Assembly: GCA_964400885.1 (NCBI GenBank)
Contig: CAYNWH010000006.1
Span: forward strand, 1 to 64,000
Source of the DNA: CAYNWH01 sp964400885
Lineage (GTDB): Bacteria > Patescibacteriota > Patescibacteriia > CAIXNZ01
Length of the DNA: 64,000 nt
Direction: 5' to 3'
Shown: positions 22,455 through 34,400 of the stretch, in pieces
Numbering within the stretch: the first letter of the stretch is position 1
Layout: every line of letters starts with the position of its first letter
Made by a program: the position numbers and the translations under genes
The notes under the pieces: model-generated
The model's database searches: none
What the model saw: the letters and a program-made list of their open reading frames with translations, nothing else
Told to the model about the DNA's origin: nothing

Positions 22455-24380
22455 ATGCGCAAAAAAGGACTCTTGACGAAAATTGATAGTCAGGAGAGAC
22501 AAAATAAAAAAATTGTCAGTAAAACTGCCAAAATTTTGCTGTTAGTCATTTTGATTTTGGTAGTTTTTTTATTAGGTAAAGCAGTTTTAGCCGCGAATTT
22601 AAATGTCGGATTAGAATATGCAGCTGGTACTGGTTTAGGTACTCAGGATATTAGGATTACTATTGCCAGTATTATTCGTACTTTCTTAGGATTTTTAGGC
22701 ATTTTGGCTGTTTTGATTATTCTTTACGGCGGCTACATTTATATGACTTCGGCTGGTAATCCAGAGAAAATAGAACAAGCTAAAAAAATATTAAGGGATG
22801 CCATAATTGGCTTAATTATAATTTTAAGTGCTTTTGCGATTGCTCAATTTATACTTAGTTATTTAGTGGGGGCTATTGGTGTGCCAGGCATACCAGGTCC
22901 GCCTGCTTACGGGCAAGGGGGTGGCGCTTTGGGCAGCGGCATCATTGAAAGCCATTATCCTGAGCGCAATGCTTTTGATATTCCCAGGAATACCAGCATT
23001 GTCGTAACCTTTAAAGAAGAAATGTCAGTTGATAGTTTAATTAATGATAATGATACGCCAGCTGATCCAACGGATGATCTTATTAATGTTGATAGCATCA
23101 AAATAAGGAAAACCAGTGAGCCAAACGGACCTTATGTAACTGATGTTAGGGCTTATCATACTGATGACTTAAAAACCTTTGTTTTCAAACCCATTAATTT
23201 ATTAGGTAGCGCTGATCAGTCAACTAATTATACAGTTTGGCTGACGGACAATATTAAAAAGTTTGATGACACTGATGCTTTTGGCCAGTTAGGCGGTTAT
23301 GAATGGAGCTTTGAAGTTTCTACAAGAGTAGATTTGACCCCGCCCAAGATAATTTCTGTTATTCCGCAGCCGGCTAATAATCAAAATCAATCAGTGCCTC
23401 GCAATATAATTGTGCAGATTAATTTTAACGAGGCTATAAATCCTATGACTATGAGAGGTCTGGTTGAATTACAAGGCGGGGGAACAGTCGGCAGGTTAAG
23501 AACAGATCCGAATACCAACTTAATTAATACTTTTAATAATATTAATGTTTTCTTAGAGCCTAATTCTAGCCAGGATAAATTTATAGCTGGAGAATTTTTA
23601 TATTCTAATCAGTATAAAACAGTAGAATTTATAACTGATGATCTTTGCGGTAAAAATACCTGCGGCGGTGATGTTTTCTGCTTGCCAGGCAATGAAAATA
23701 TCGCAGTTTTAGTTAAGGCAGCTTCATTATTAGAGTCAGGCAAGCCAACTGCGGCTTTTCCTTATACTGGCATAATTGATATGGCTGATAATTCATTAGA
23801 TGGCAATTTAGATGGCCAAAGCCAAGGCCCTCAAGCCCAAAGCGGTACACCGCCTTATTATATAAATTCGCCTGATTCGGCTAATCAGGGAGATGATTCT
23901 AAATGGAGTTTTTATACTGATGACAGAATAGAACTAAGTCCGCCTGAAATCGAAAGTTATTTTCCTGTCTCAGGCGCAACAGATATTAATCCTTTGCTTG
24001 ATTATGAAATTACTTTTGACAAGCTAATGATGTTCAGTACGCTAAAACAAGATAGCGGCTATGGCGATGGTAAAGATTATATAACTTTAAACCAGCCAGC
24101 TAATGCAGTTCCCTTGGCTTATTGGCTAGGTAGCCAGAATGATTATTTCAGCAAGCCAAGCGGTCAAACTCGAGCTATAATAAACCATGAAGTTTTGGCA
24201 GCCAATTCAAACTATAGCCTGCAAGTCGGCTCAGGAGTTCAGGATATTTTCCAGAATTGTTATCAGCCTTGTGCTGGACCAGGCTGTGAAAAAGTGGAAA
24301 TTAGTCCAGGAGAATATGAAGTTTCTCCAGGCAATTGGCTGCCTAACGATACTAGTTTTCCAACGTGCCAATTACCTTAA
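22455..24380 (+). CDS. VirB2/T4SS-pilin-like membrane module fused to Ig-like domains (paralogue A)
   Basis: A 641-aa protein. After an N-terminal helix (about residues 24-45) comes a module shared with the next two genes: NVGLEYAAGTGLGTQDIR, a hydrophobic helix with LYGGYIYMTSAGNPEKIEQAKK, and a second helix with LIIILSAFAIAQFIL (to about 143). This matches the VirB2-like pilin families seen in CPR bacteria. A Gly/Pro linker leads to three SbsA/Big_5-type Ig-like repeats (starting near 170, 293 and 493, each with a Pro-rich DI/SVPRN opening and an FTDxM-like strand). Export is inferred. It begins the 25-kb surface-protein run. Confidence 0.8.
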   Translation: MRKKGLLTKIDSQERQNKKIVSKTAKILLLVILILVVFLLGKAVLAANLNVGLEYAAGTGLGTQDIRITIASIIRTFLGFLGILAVLIILYGGYIYMTSAGNPEKIEQAKKILRDAIIGLIIILSAFAIAQFILSYLVGAIGVPGIPGPPAYGQGGGALGSGIIESHYPERNAFDIPRNTSIVVTFKEEMSVDSLINDNDTPADPTDDLINVDSIKIRKTSEPNGPYVTDVRAYHTDDLKTFVFKPINLLGSADQSTNYTVWLTDNIKKFDDTDAFGQLGGYEWSFEVSTRVDLTPPKIISVIPQPANNQNQSVPRNIIVQINFNEAINPMTMRGLVELQGGGTVGRLRTDPNTNLINTFNNINVFLEPNSSQDKFIAGEFLYSNQYKTVEFITDDLCGKNTCGGDVFCLPGNENIAVLVKAASLLESGKPTAAFPYTGIIDMADNSLDGNLDGQSQGPQAQSGTPPYYINSPDSANQGDDSKWSFYTDDRIELSPPEIESYFPVSGATDINPLLDYEITFDKLMMFSTLKQDSGYGDGKDYITLNQPANAVPLAYWLGSQNDYFSKPSGQTRAIINHEVLAANSNYSLQVGSGVQDIFQNCYQPCAGPGCEKVEISPGEYEVSPGNWLPNDTSFPTCQLP

Positions 24381-24409
24381 CGTAATTTTAATCCACTTTT
24401 AAAAGATTA

Positions 24410-25486
24410 ATGAATAAAAAAGTAGCAATAAAAATATTATTTACAAGTTTAGTCTGTTCTTTAGTCTTCTTATTTCACTTCTGGCCAGCTTTGGCAGGTA
24501 CTATTGATGTCGGTTTAAGCTATGGCCAGCAAACAGGCTTAGGCGGGAATGATATTAGATTAACAATTGGTAATATTGTTAAAGTTGTGCTGGGTCTCTT
24601 GGGAATAGTTGCCGTCTTATTAATTATCTATGGAGGCATTCAATATTTAACCAGCAAAGGAGATCCGGAAAAATTAGAAAAGGTCAGGAAAATATTAATT
24701 TCTGCAGGCTCTGGGCTGGTGATAATTCTGGCAGCTTATAGTTTAACAAATTTTATTTTAAGTAAAATTTTAGAAGCAACAGGCGTGGAAATCGGCGGCA
24801 CTAATGCTAATGCCAATCAGAATGCTAATCAAAACACTAATCAGCCCAGCGACGGCGAAGAAGGTAAAAATACGGGTTTGCCTGTAGATGAAGAGGAAGA
24901 AAATACAATTGATAATTTTGTTTTAAATTATAATGGCCAGCAGACAAATTTAGATGCTTTTGATTTTAGTGAGTCAGTCACCCCTTTTTATAATTATAGT
25001 GTAGCTGCCACGCATATTGATAGATTAGAGGATTATGGTGGAGTATTTCAAGATATGTTGAAAACTAACAGAGATGTAACTTTTATTTATAAAGATACGA
25101 CTGACCCCAATAATATTGGATATTATTTAATTGATATTCATGGCAAATATCTGGGGACTAGCGGCGGTGGCCATTATTCGGGCTCAATTACTGGTTTGGC
25201 TGCCGGCGGCTGTTATTTTATGGATGATCCAGGAGAAGCTTGTAATAAAGTCGGTGATACTATTAATTATACTAATAATTGGGTCATGAGCAGAACAGAT
25301 GGAGAGATATTTTATTTAGGTAATAGCCAGTCAGCAATCAATTTCACTATGACAGTCAATAGTTTTGTTTTAAATAGCGGGCCAGGTCCGGAATGGTGGT
25401 TTTTTTCAACAGAAAATAAAAGTGGAGTTTTAGTAGCAACTGAATTTCCAGCCAGTATAACTATTAATCTTGAACCAGCCCAATAA
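24410..25486 (+). CDS. VirB2/T4SS-pilin-like membrane protein with short ectodomain (paralogue B)
   Basis: A 358-aa protein. The signal-like helix (about residues 5-26) is followed by the same module as its neighbours (DVGLSYGQQTGLGGNDIR, then IIYGGIQYLTSKGDPEKLEKVRK and VIILAAYSLTNFIL, to about 127). An Asn-rich linker (NANANQNANQNTNQ, near 134-147) and an acidic stretch lead to a unique ectodomain of about 190 residues with no domain I recognise. Starting 29 bases after paralogue A and ending three bases before paralogue C, it is surely in the same operon. Confidence 0.75.
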   Translation: MNKKVAIKILFTSLVCSLVFLFHFWPALAGTIDVGLSYGQQTGLGGNDIRLTIGNIVKVVLGLLGIVAVLLIIYGGIQYLTSKGDPEKLEKVRKILISAGSGLVIILAAYSLTNFILSKILEATGVEIGGTNANANQNANQNTNQPSDGEEGKNTGLPVDEEEENTIDNFVLNYNGQQTNLDAFDFSESVTPFYNYSVAATHIDRLEDYGGVFQDMLKTNRDVTFIYKDTTDPNNIGYYLIDIHGKYLGTSGGGHYSGSITGLAAGGCYFMDDPGEACNKVGDTINYTNNWVMSRTDGEIFYLGNSQSAINFTMTVNSFVLNSGPGPEWWFFSTENKSGVLVATEFPASITINLEPAQ

Positions 25487-25489
25487 ATT

Positions 25490-28400
25490 ATGATGCAATT
25501 ATTGCACAAAAAAAGATTAATAATTTTTAGCTTAATAATTATTTTGTTAGGTTTGTTTTTGTTTATTAATCAAGTCAAAGCGGAAGCTTTAAATGTCGGT
25601 TTGGAATATGCGACAGCTACTGGTTTGGGTACTCAGGATATTAGAGTGACAATAGCTAATATTATCAGAGTATTTTTAGGCTTATTAGGCGTTGTGGCCG
25701 TGGCTTTGATAATCTATGGCGGCTACTTATATATGACAGCTGAGGGCGTGCCGGAAAAAATTGAAAGAGCTAAAAAACTTTTAATTTCTGCGCTGATTGG
25801 TTTGGTTATAATTTTAAGTGCTTTTGCGATTGCCAGTTTTGTCTTAAGCCGCTTAGTCGCAGGAACTGGTGGTGTTGTACCTCAAGCAGTTTGCGGCAAT
25901 GGAGTTTGCGAATCCGGAGAAAATTACACTAATTGTCCTGCCGATTGTTTACCTCCTTCGCCACCGCCTCCACCGCCACCTGCTTATTGCTCTGATCCTA
26001 ATGATGACACGGCACCCTGGTTATGCCTTGATCCTAATAGCGGTTTGCGTGATGCGGGCATTACAGTGACTGCCGGCAATATTGGCACTACTCCGGGTAA
26101 AATTTATTTCAGAGATAAAGATGGGAAACAGTTTCCGGCAGAAATTTTGAAATGCAATGAAAATGATCCTGATTGGTTTGCGCCAATACCTAATAGTGAT
26201 TTAAGTCGGGCAGTGATTAAAGTGCCTCAGACTTTAACATTAGCTGGTAATGATTATAATGTAGTGGCAGAAACAGCTACACCGGGAGTACCTTCTACTT
26301 TTGATAAGGATTGGGGTATTAGTGAGCGACAGGACATTTTTAAATTAACTGGAGAATCATTGTCTGATGACCCGATTTTAATTTGTTTAGTCGATCAAGA
26401 TGATAATGAGGTTTACAGCGCCAAAGCTAATGATGTGAGAAAATTAAAAGGCCAGAGATTTGGCAATGTGTCTGGCACAGTCACTTATAATAATGTAATT
26501 GCGCCAATAACAGGCTGGGGAGTGAATAATGCCAATACTACAGTACCTTTAGCCAGTTCTGGATTTGTTAAATTAAAAACTTCTGCTAATAACATTAGCA
26601 ATGGACTTTGGACTGATATTTATTGTGAAACAGGCGCAGATTGTTTGACTGGCTGTTGTCTTAATAATTCTTGTCGCGATAGCCAATTTTGTCTGCCTTG
26701 GATAGGCGAAACTTGTGCTGATGAGCCAGCTTGTACTGATGCAGGTTGTTATCCTGACTTGGTTTGCGATTTAAACTCCTGTACTTGTCAGCAGCGGGTT
26801 TTACCAGGTCCTGGCGAGGGCTGTGACGCTAATCCAGGCGAAGCTGGGTGCCAACTAGGACAATGCAATGAAGGGCTGTATTGTTCCACAGCTGAAAATT
26901 GCACTTGCCAATATTTACCGCAGATAGATGATGTAATTCCTGATAATGGCGCGCCTGGTAATTATGTGACTCTGATTGGCCATGGTTTTGGTACGACTTT
27001 GGGCCAAGTCATCTTTTTAGGTGACGAAGATGATTCTAATGATGATAAACAAGCAATTTTACCAACTGGCTGCGGAGCTGCTAATATTTGGCAGGATAAT
27101 CAAGTGATTATTGAAATTCCTGAAGGTGCAGCTGACGGGCCGCTGAAATTAATTAATGCTGATAACTTAAATGATACAACTAGTGATAATGATGGGGCAG
27201 TATTAGATTTTGATGTTAATACAACAACTAGGCCGTCAATTTGTAATTTAAATCCTAATCAAGGCGAATTTGGCCAATCTGTAACGATTAGCGGTAAAAA
27301 TTTTGGTGAGGTAATCGGGCAAGCTTTAATTGGCGGCTTACCATTTGATAATAAAGCTAGCTGGTCTTGGTTGGATACTGAAATCAATAATTTATTAGTG
27401 CCTAATATAGAGCCAGCCACTTTGCCAGTACAAGTGCAGACAACAGATGCGGCTGGCAATCCTTTAAATAGTAATCCTTATAATTTTGAAGTTTTGCCTT
27501 CAGCGACAGCGCCAAAAATTAACTATATTGATCCTGGTTTTGGTCCAACTGGCCAGTACGTCACAATATTTGGCATTAATTTTGGCAATGAGGCTGGCAT
27601 TGTTAGATTTTTAAATGTGGCTGGAGAAACTGATTCTAGCAAATGGCTGCCAGCTGATACTAATTTTTCCCAGGATTGCTCTAATGCTTTTTGGCATAAT
27701 AATTATATTGTAGTTAAAGTGCCAAATGGCGCTTTAGCAGACAGCAAAATTGTCGTTGAAACAAATGATAATTTATTTAGTAATACTGTTGATTTTAATC
27801 ATTGCAATCAGGATCCCAATACTTGTCCTTTACGTCCAGGTATTTGTCGCATAAGTCCAGATCAAGGTCCAATAGGAACTACTGACGTGACTTTATACGG
27901 CGAAAATTTCGGGTCTTATTTAGCTGGACAGAGTCAAGTCAGTTTTTGGCAAAATAAGGATGCTGGTGACTTAGCAACTTATTGGACTGATAATAGGGTT
28001 GGTTCTGGACAAATAGATAATGGCTTTCCTTTAATAGTGCCAGCAGGAGCGGAAACTGGGCCAGTGCAATTAGTGGATCAATTTGGCATAAAAAGTAATC
28101 AAATTCAGTTTGAAGTTAAAGATTGCCGTGATGATCCGACAATTTGTGCACCGGGTTTAATTTGCTGCCCAAAAGACGGCGTTTGCAAGTTAGAATCACA
28201 ATGCGCGGCAGCAGCAGTATCGCTTTGTAAATATTCCTGGAGCTTTACTACTGGTGAAGTTTCTGATCTTCTTACGCCGCCGCAAGTAGTAGAGGATATT
28301 CTTTGTAATGATAATACCCAGAGTCCGACGCCCTGGAAAGATTCAACAGATAATTGCGTTAATATTTGGATTTCAGCCCGCTTTACCAAGCCCATGAATA

Positions 28401-31400
28401 CAACGACATTAAATGCTAGCAATATTTTGGTGCAAAATTGCGGTACAGCTGGCGGATTTGATGAAAATAATTGTACTCCACAACTTGTTACAGCTTCAGA
28501 AATTGATGCTATAGATGACATTGGTTTTATTTTTAAACCAGCGCAAGATTTAGCTACTAATACTTGGTATAAAGTTACTTTAAAAAGTGGTGATAATGGT
28601 ATTAAATCAGCGCTGCCTCAGAATTTACAGTTAGATGGGGATTTTGACACATTCGAAGGAGGCGATTACAGTTGGTCTTTTAGAACGAGAAGTTCAGCCC
28701 AGGCCTGCGACATTGATAAAGTTGTGGTAAATCCCCAAGAGGCTACAATTGAAACTTTATCCAAGACTCAGGAATATAATGCATTTGCATTAGCAAATAA
28801 TTGTAATATTTTGAATAGCGATGCTTACAATTGGAACTGGTATAAAGTTTATAGTGATGGATACCAAGAAGCAGCCGGAGCTTTAGATACTAATTATGGT
28901 GTGGCTTTGGTTTCTGAAGAAGATGTTTTACCAGCTATTGGCGGTGTAATAGGTAATGGCAATGTTGATTACAAGCAAACTGCTACGCCGACCAAACAAG
29001 GATTAACTTATGTAGCAGCAGCAGCTTCAGATAAAAAGGATGATAATAATCGTTTGGTTGTTGATTTAAATATCCCGGAAATTGACAGGATTTATCCTGA
29101 TAATGGCTTGATTCATCCAGATGTTAATTCTTATGTGACAATTTTTGGCAAAAATTTCGGTGATAATTCTAATGGCAGTCAAGTTTTATTTGAAGATGTG
29201 CCAGCTTCATTAGCTGATTGCCCCAATGTCTGGACCGATACGGCGATTCAGGTAAAAGTGCCAAAAGCAGTCAGAGTGACAAGTGCAGAAGCAAAAACTT
29301 ATATTTCCCCAGAACCAGGCATAAAGCCTGATATGATTTTATTTTATAATTTTGAAGGCACGAGTAATGTTATTCTTGATGATGCAGTAGGCGATTATCA
29401 GGGAGAGATAAAAGGTGCTCAGCGAGTGAATAACCAATTTGGTAAAGCCATGTTATTTAACGGAACTTCGGATTATGTTAAATTGCCGAATAATTTGAAT
29501 TTGCAGACTGGCAGTTTGGAATTCTGGTTTAAGCCAGAAGGCGGCAGCAGACAGACTTTATTTAGCGCTTCTGACGGTTCAGCTAATAATTTGCTACAAA
29601 TTGATTATGAGAGTACAAACCAAAATATTTTTTTCACAACTATTAATAATACTGCTATCAACTTTACTACTATCCTTTCAGCTTCAATAGTAAAACTAAA
29701 CCAATGGAATCATTTTGTCTATACTTTTGATGGTTCACAATATATTTTTTATATTAATGGCCAAAAATTTTATTATATTCCAGGCAGTGCTTCAGTCTTA
29801 CCATTTACTAATCAATCAAATAAAGGATTTCTAGCTGATATTGCTGGCAAAACCGATATTTTAATTGGCGCCACAGATAATCAAGGCTTGAAAAATTTTT
29901 ATAAAGGCAGTATTGATAATTTTGCCATTTATAATAAGGTTTTGACAGATGATGATGTTAAGCGCAATTATGGCTTAGCTAAAGGGCAAGATTTACTTTT
30001 AGATTTTGAAGGCAGCGGCAGTGAAATCAAAGATAATTCAGCCAATGATTTTAAAAATGTCACGATTGCTGATGCTGCTAAAAATTTCAGAACTGACCAA
30101 GGGCAATATGGCAAAGCCATTACCTTTAATAGTGACAATCATCTTAATATCAGTGATGATCCGGCTTTTATTTTTGATAAAGGAATGACAGTTGAGGGCT
30201 GGTTTAAAGTGGCTGATCTTAATCCCAAATTGATTTATGAAGCCAATAATATTAGCCTGGGTATTTCCAGCCAATGCGGCGGCACCAATTTCTGTTTTAG
30301 AGCCTTAATTGCTGATGAAGATAATCCAGCTAATAGTGGTTTTAAATATGCGGCTTTGCCTTTGAGTGATATTAATTTAAATGACTGGAATTATTTTGCC
30401 GGTGTTTATGATGGGGGAAATATTAAAATTTATTTAAACGGCCAAAAGCAGGAATATGCAATTAAAGGCAGTATTTACCAAAATAATAACTTTAAATCAG
30501 CTTGCATTGGCAGCTGTAATAATACATTTACTGGCTCGCTTGATGAAATCGCTATATATAATCAGGCTTTAAGCGATGGGGAGATTTTTAGCCGAGTCGG
30601 CGCTAAAAATAATTCGCATCTTATAGTTAAAACAATTGGCGGCGAGGCAACCAGCGCTCAGACTTTTAAATACAGTGATAATGTCTACCCGTTCTTATGC
30701 AGTCTGGTGCCAAATTCTGGCTTGCAAGGCACTGAAGTCTCTTTAGCTGGCGATAATTTTGGTGATTCTAATAAAACAGTTTTCCAGGGCATACAATATG
30801 GCGTGGGCAGTTACACTTGGTTTAATGATGCAGTAATAGATTTTTCTAAAATCAATAGCTGGGCAAATATATTAGTTAAAGCTATTAATCCTTTTAGTGA
30901 TGTTGGCCAGCCAGAAATCCCAGTCTTTGTCAGTATCGATCCTTATTCAGAACCTTACAATGATTCAGGTGATGGTAATTATACTGAAGGCATGGATAAT
31001 TTTGCCGATATTAATCCAAATGATGGAGCTTATAATCCTGGCACCTATCAAGTGGAAGACTTTGCCACTGGACAAACAGTGCCTTTGGATTCTCTAGCTA
31101 GCAGTGCTCTGCCTTTTTATCTTTCTCCGGTTATTACATCTATTACGCCAGACAATGGCCCTCGAGGACAATGGGCGACTATTAACGGCTATAATTTCGG
31201 TGATGAGCCTGGCGAAGTTTATTTTTATAATGAGCAATTGGCTGAGCTAGCGCCTTGCTCTATCCAATGGACTAATACTTATATTATTGCTATTGTGCCG
31301 CCTGGCGCTGAATCTGGCGGAGTTTATATTAAAACCGCTAGAGGATTAGACAGTAATAAAGTCCAATTTACTGTTAATAATAAACCTTTAGCCGCTGGCT

Positions 31401-34400
31401 TATGTGATGTTTTTACGCTTTATAACACTTGCGATGGAGGAACAAAAAGCGGCTTAGCTTGTAAAACTGATGCCAATTGTTCAGGCGGCGGTCTTTGTAC
31501 TGCTAAACGTTCTCATAATGGTCAACCGGGTAATCAGGTTTTTGCCGAAGGCGATAAATTTGGCGATACTCAGGATTTAAGCAATTTAATTTTTACGCTA
31601 AATCGTCCGGCTGATATTACTTTATGGAGCAACCGCAATCTTGAAGCTGAAATTCCAGCCGGCGCTATGACTGGTAATGTTGTGGTGGCTAAAAGGATTG
31701 AAACAGGTCGGACTTGCATCGGCTTTCACATTGGTTCTTTTTGTCCCAGCAATCAATATGAATCAACTTATGAAGATGTGCTTAGCAATACTATTCCCCT
31801 AACCATTAGCGATCTTTGCCAAAGCGGTTATCTTGGCCAGTATACAGCTCGAGATGGAAATTTTCCACTGGAAACTTATAGCTTGGATCAGCAGGGACAA
31901 AAAGTCCCTTATGAACAAATTGCTTTGGGCGTTTCAGCTTCTGATGGAACATACCTTTATACTACTGGCTCGGCTCATAATGGCTCAACTGCCAATCAAT
32001 CTCTAGTCGGCGCTGAAGATTCGCCAAGGACAATCTTTAAAATTGGCACTGGTTTCAATGGCACTGATTTAGGCCTGGTTTATAAAAAATACCAGTTTGA
32101 TTACACTCAAGTCCAGCCAGCTGATTTAGCAATAAATGCTTATGGTTATGCTAGCTCTAGTCCTTACTCATTAATATTTACTAAAGATAAAAAGCTTTAC
32201 TTTGGCCAGGTTTATCATGGTTATTTATTTGTGGGCAGTACCAGAAAATGGTCTTGGTGGGTGCCCCAGATAATTTTCAATGATAATAATAACACTTATA
32301 CTTTTCATTGGCAGAATATTCCGCAAGGTTTAATTTATATAAACAGTTATGACTTTGATAAATTATATGCTGATGCCTTGCCAAAAACTTCGCTTTACCA
32401 GCCAGTTATGGCTTCTAATGGTGATAATATTTTTGTCATGTCCAGAGATACCCCTGGCGGCTTTACTGTAAACCCTGAGCCTGGGCTTGCCTGGAAAGAC
32501 GATAACCGCAACAAAGGCTATACTTTCCAGATTTTAGATAATAATTGGAATTTACTTAAAGAGTTTAGCGTGCTAGATATTCCAGAAAATAATAATTACC
32601 GCACTCAAGGCTATCCCCTTGTTGCTGCTGATGAGAATTATTTATATATTAGATATGGCGGTATTATGCAAGTAATTGATTGGCATAAAGAAGAATTTGC
32701 CGGCAGTTGGGTTTATTGGCCCGGCCTTACTGAAGAAACTTCAGGCACTTATGACTGGTTTAATCAAAAATATTGGATTGGCGCAGCCAGAGATGATGTG
32801 CCGACTCTTGATAAATATGCGCCAGGAGTCTGGGCTAGAGATATTTTGCCAGTAGAAACTTCTAAACATAATCGATTATATCGCTATTCGCGCTGCCCAA
32901 TCTCAGGCGCAGGGTTTTGCCGTACAGATGAAGATTGCAATGCTTGCGGCCTGGGCACAAGTAGTTGCGTTAATGGCCAATGTACGCCTTATATTGCCAA
33001 TTTTTCGCCGCCAAGCGGCGCCGTCGGTACATGGGTAACTTTGAATGGCTGTTATTTTGGCTGTGAGCCGGGTCAGGTCTATTTTAGCGATAGCAGTGTT
33101 TCTTTGCCGCCAAATGCACAGGTCCATTATTCTTTTGATGTTAATGCTAATAATGATTTAGGTACAGGTAATGATGGTAATTTAAAAGGTAATGCTGTTG
33201 TGAGTAATAGCGAGTTGGTTTTGGATGGTAATAGCAGTTATGATTATGTCGCACTTAATGTATCTGAAACAGCTTATACAGTTTCTTTATGGTTCAAAAC
33301 AACTTGTACCAATTGTGGCATATTTTCTGCAGTGGGAGCTGGCAATGATTTTGGTTCAGGCGGCCATGATCGCCATATTTATTTAAGCAATGGCAATATT
33401 TGCACCAGGGTCTGGAACAATGAAACTAAATGCACTTCAGGCCAAAATTATGCTGATGGCAATTGGCATAATGTGGTTCATGTTTTTGGCGGCACATCTG
33501 GCGGTCAAAAAATTTACATTGATGGTCAAGAAAAAGTAGCAGGAGTAAAGGCCAATTCCGATTTTACTTGGCAGACAGGAATTAATATTGGTTATTCACA
33601 AGACAGAGCAGCTAATTTCTTCAATGGCAGTATTGATGAAGTCAGTATTTTTGACAGAGATTTAACTTTAGATGAAATTGATAATCTTTATAATAATGGC
33701 CAAGGCAGAACACAATATAATAGCTATGGTAAACAAGGTTTGGCTATTAATGAGCCAGATTGCGGGACTACCTGGAATTGCTCCGAGGATTATCAAGCAA
33801 AATTAGATCAAGTCATTGTGGAAGTCCCGGATAAAAGTTCTTTGCCTAATATGGATTGCCCAACTGGCAATTGCCCACCAGCTGGCTATGATCCTAATGA
33901 TGCTATTGATGGGCCAATAAAATTAGAAGCAACTAACGGGCTAGCTGATTCAACGGTTGATTTGAGTCCGTCTGATTTTGATGTTAATGGCAGCTATGGG
34001 CCGCAAATTTGCAGTTTAATTCCAGATAAAGGTTCGCGGGGCACGACAGTGAAAATTGTTGGTGAAAATTTTGGCGATACTCCTGGAGCTGATGACTTTG
34101 TTAATTTTGAACCCACAGCTGGGCTATTTGCAGAACCATTTACTGATGCCAATGCTAATGGCCAATATGATGCTGGTGAGAAATATGCTGATATTAATCA
34201 AAATAATCAGTATGACACTGATTTAATCAGACCTGCCTATGCTTTCCTAATTAAGCAATTTATTAATAGCACTGCTAAATCTGATTGTCCATCTGGCGAT
34301 GGCTGGGATAATAAAAATATTTGTTTTAATGTGCCGAATGATGCGGCTGGTACAGGCACGCCTTTGAATACTGCTAATGATTATGTCAGTGTCTATAAAA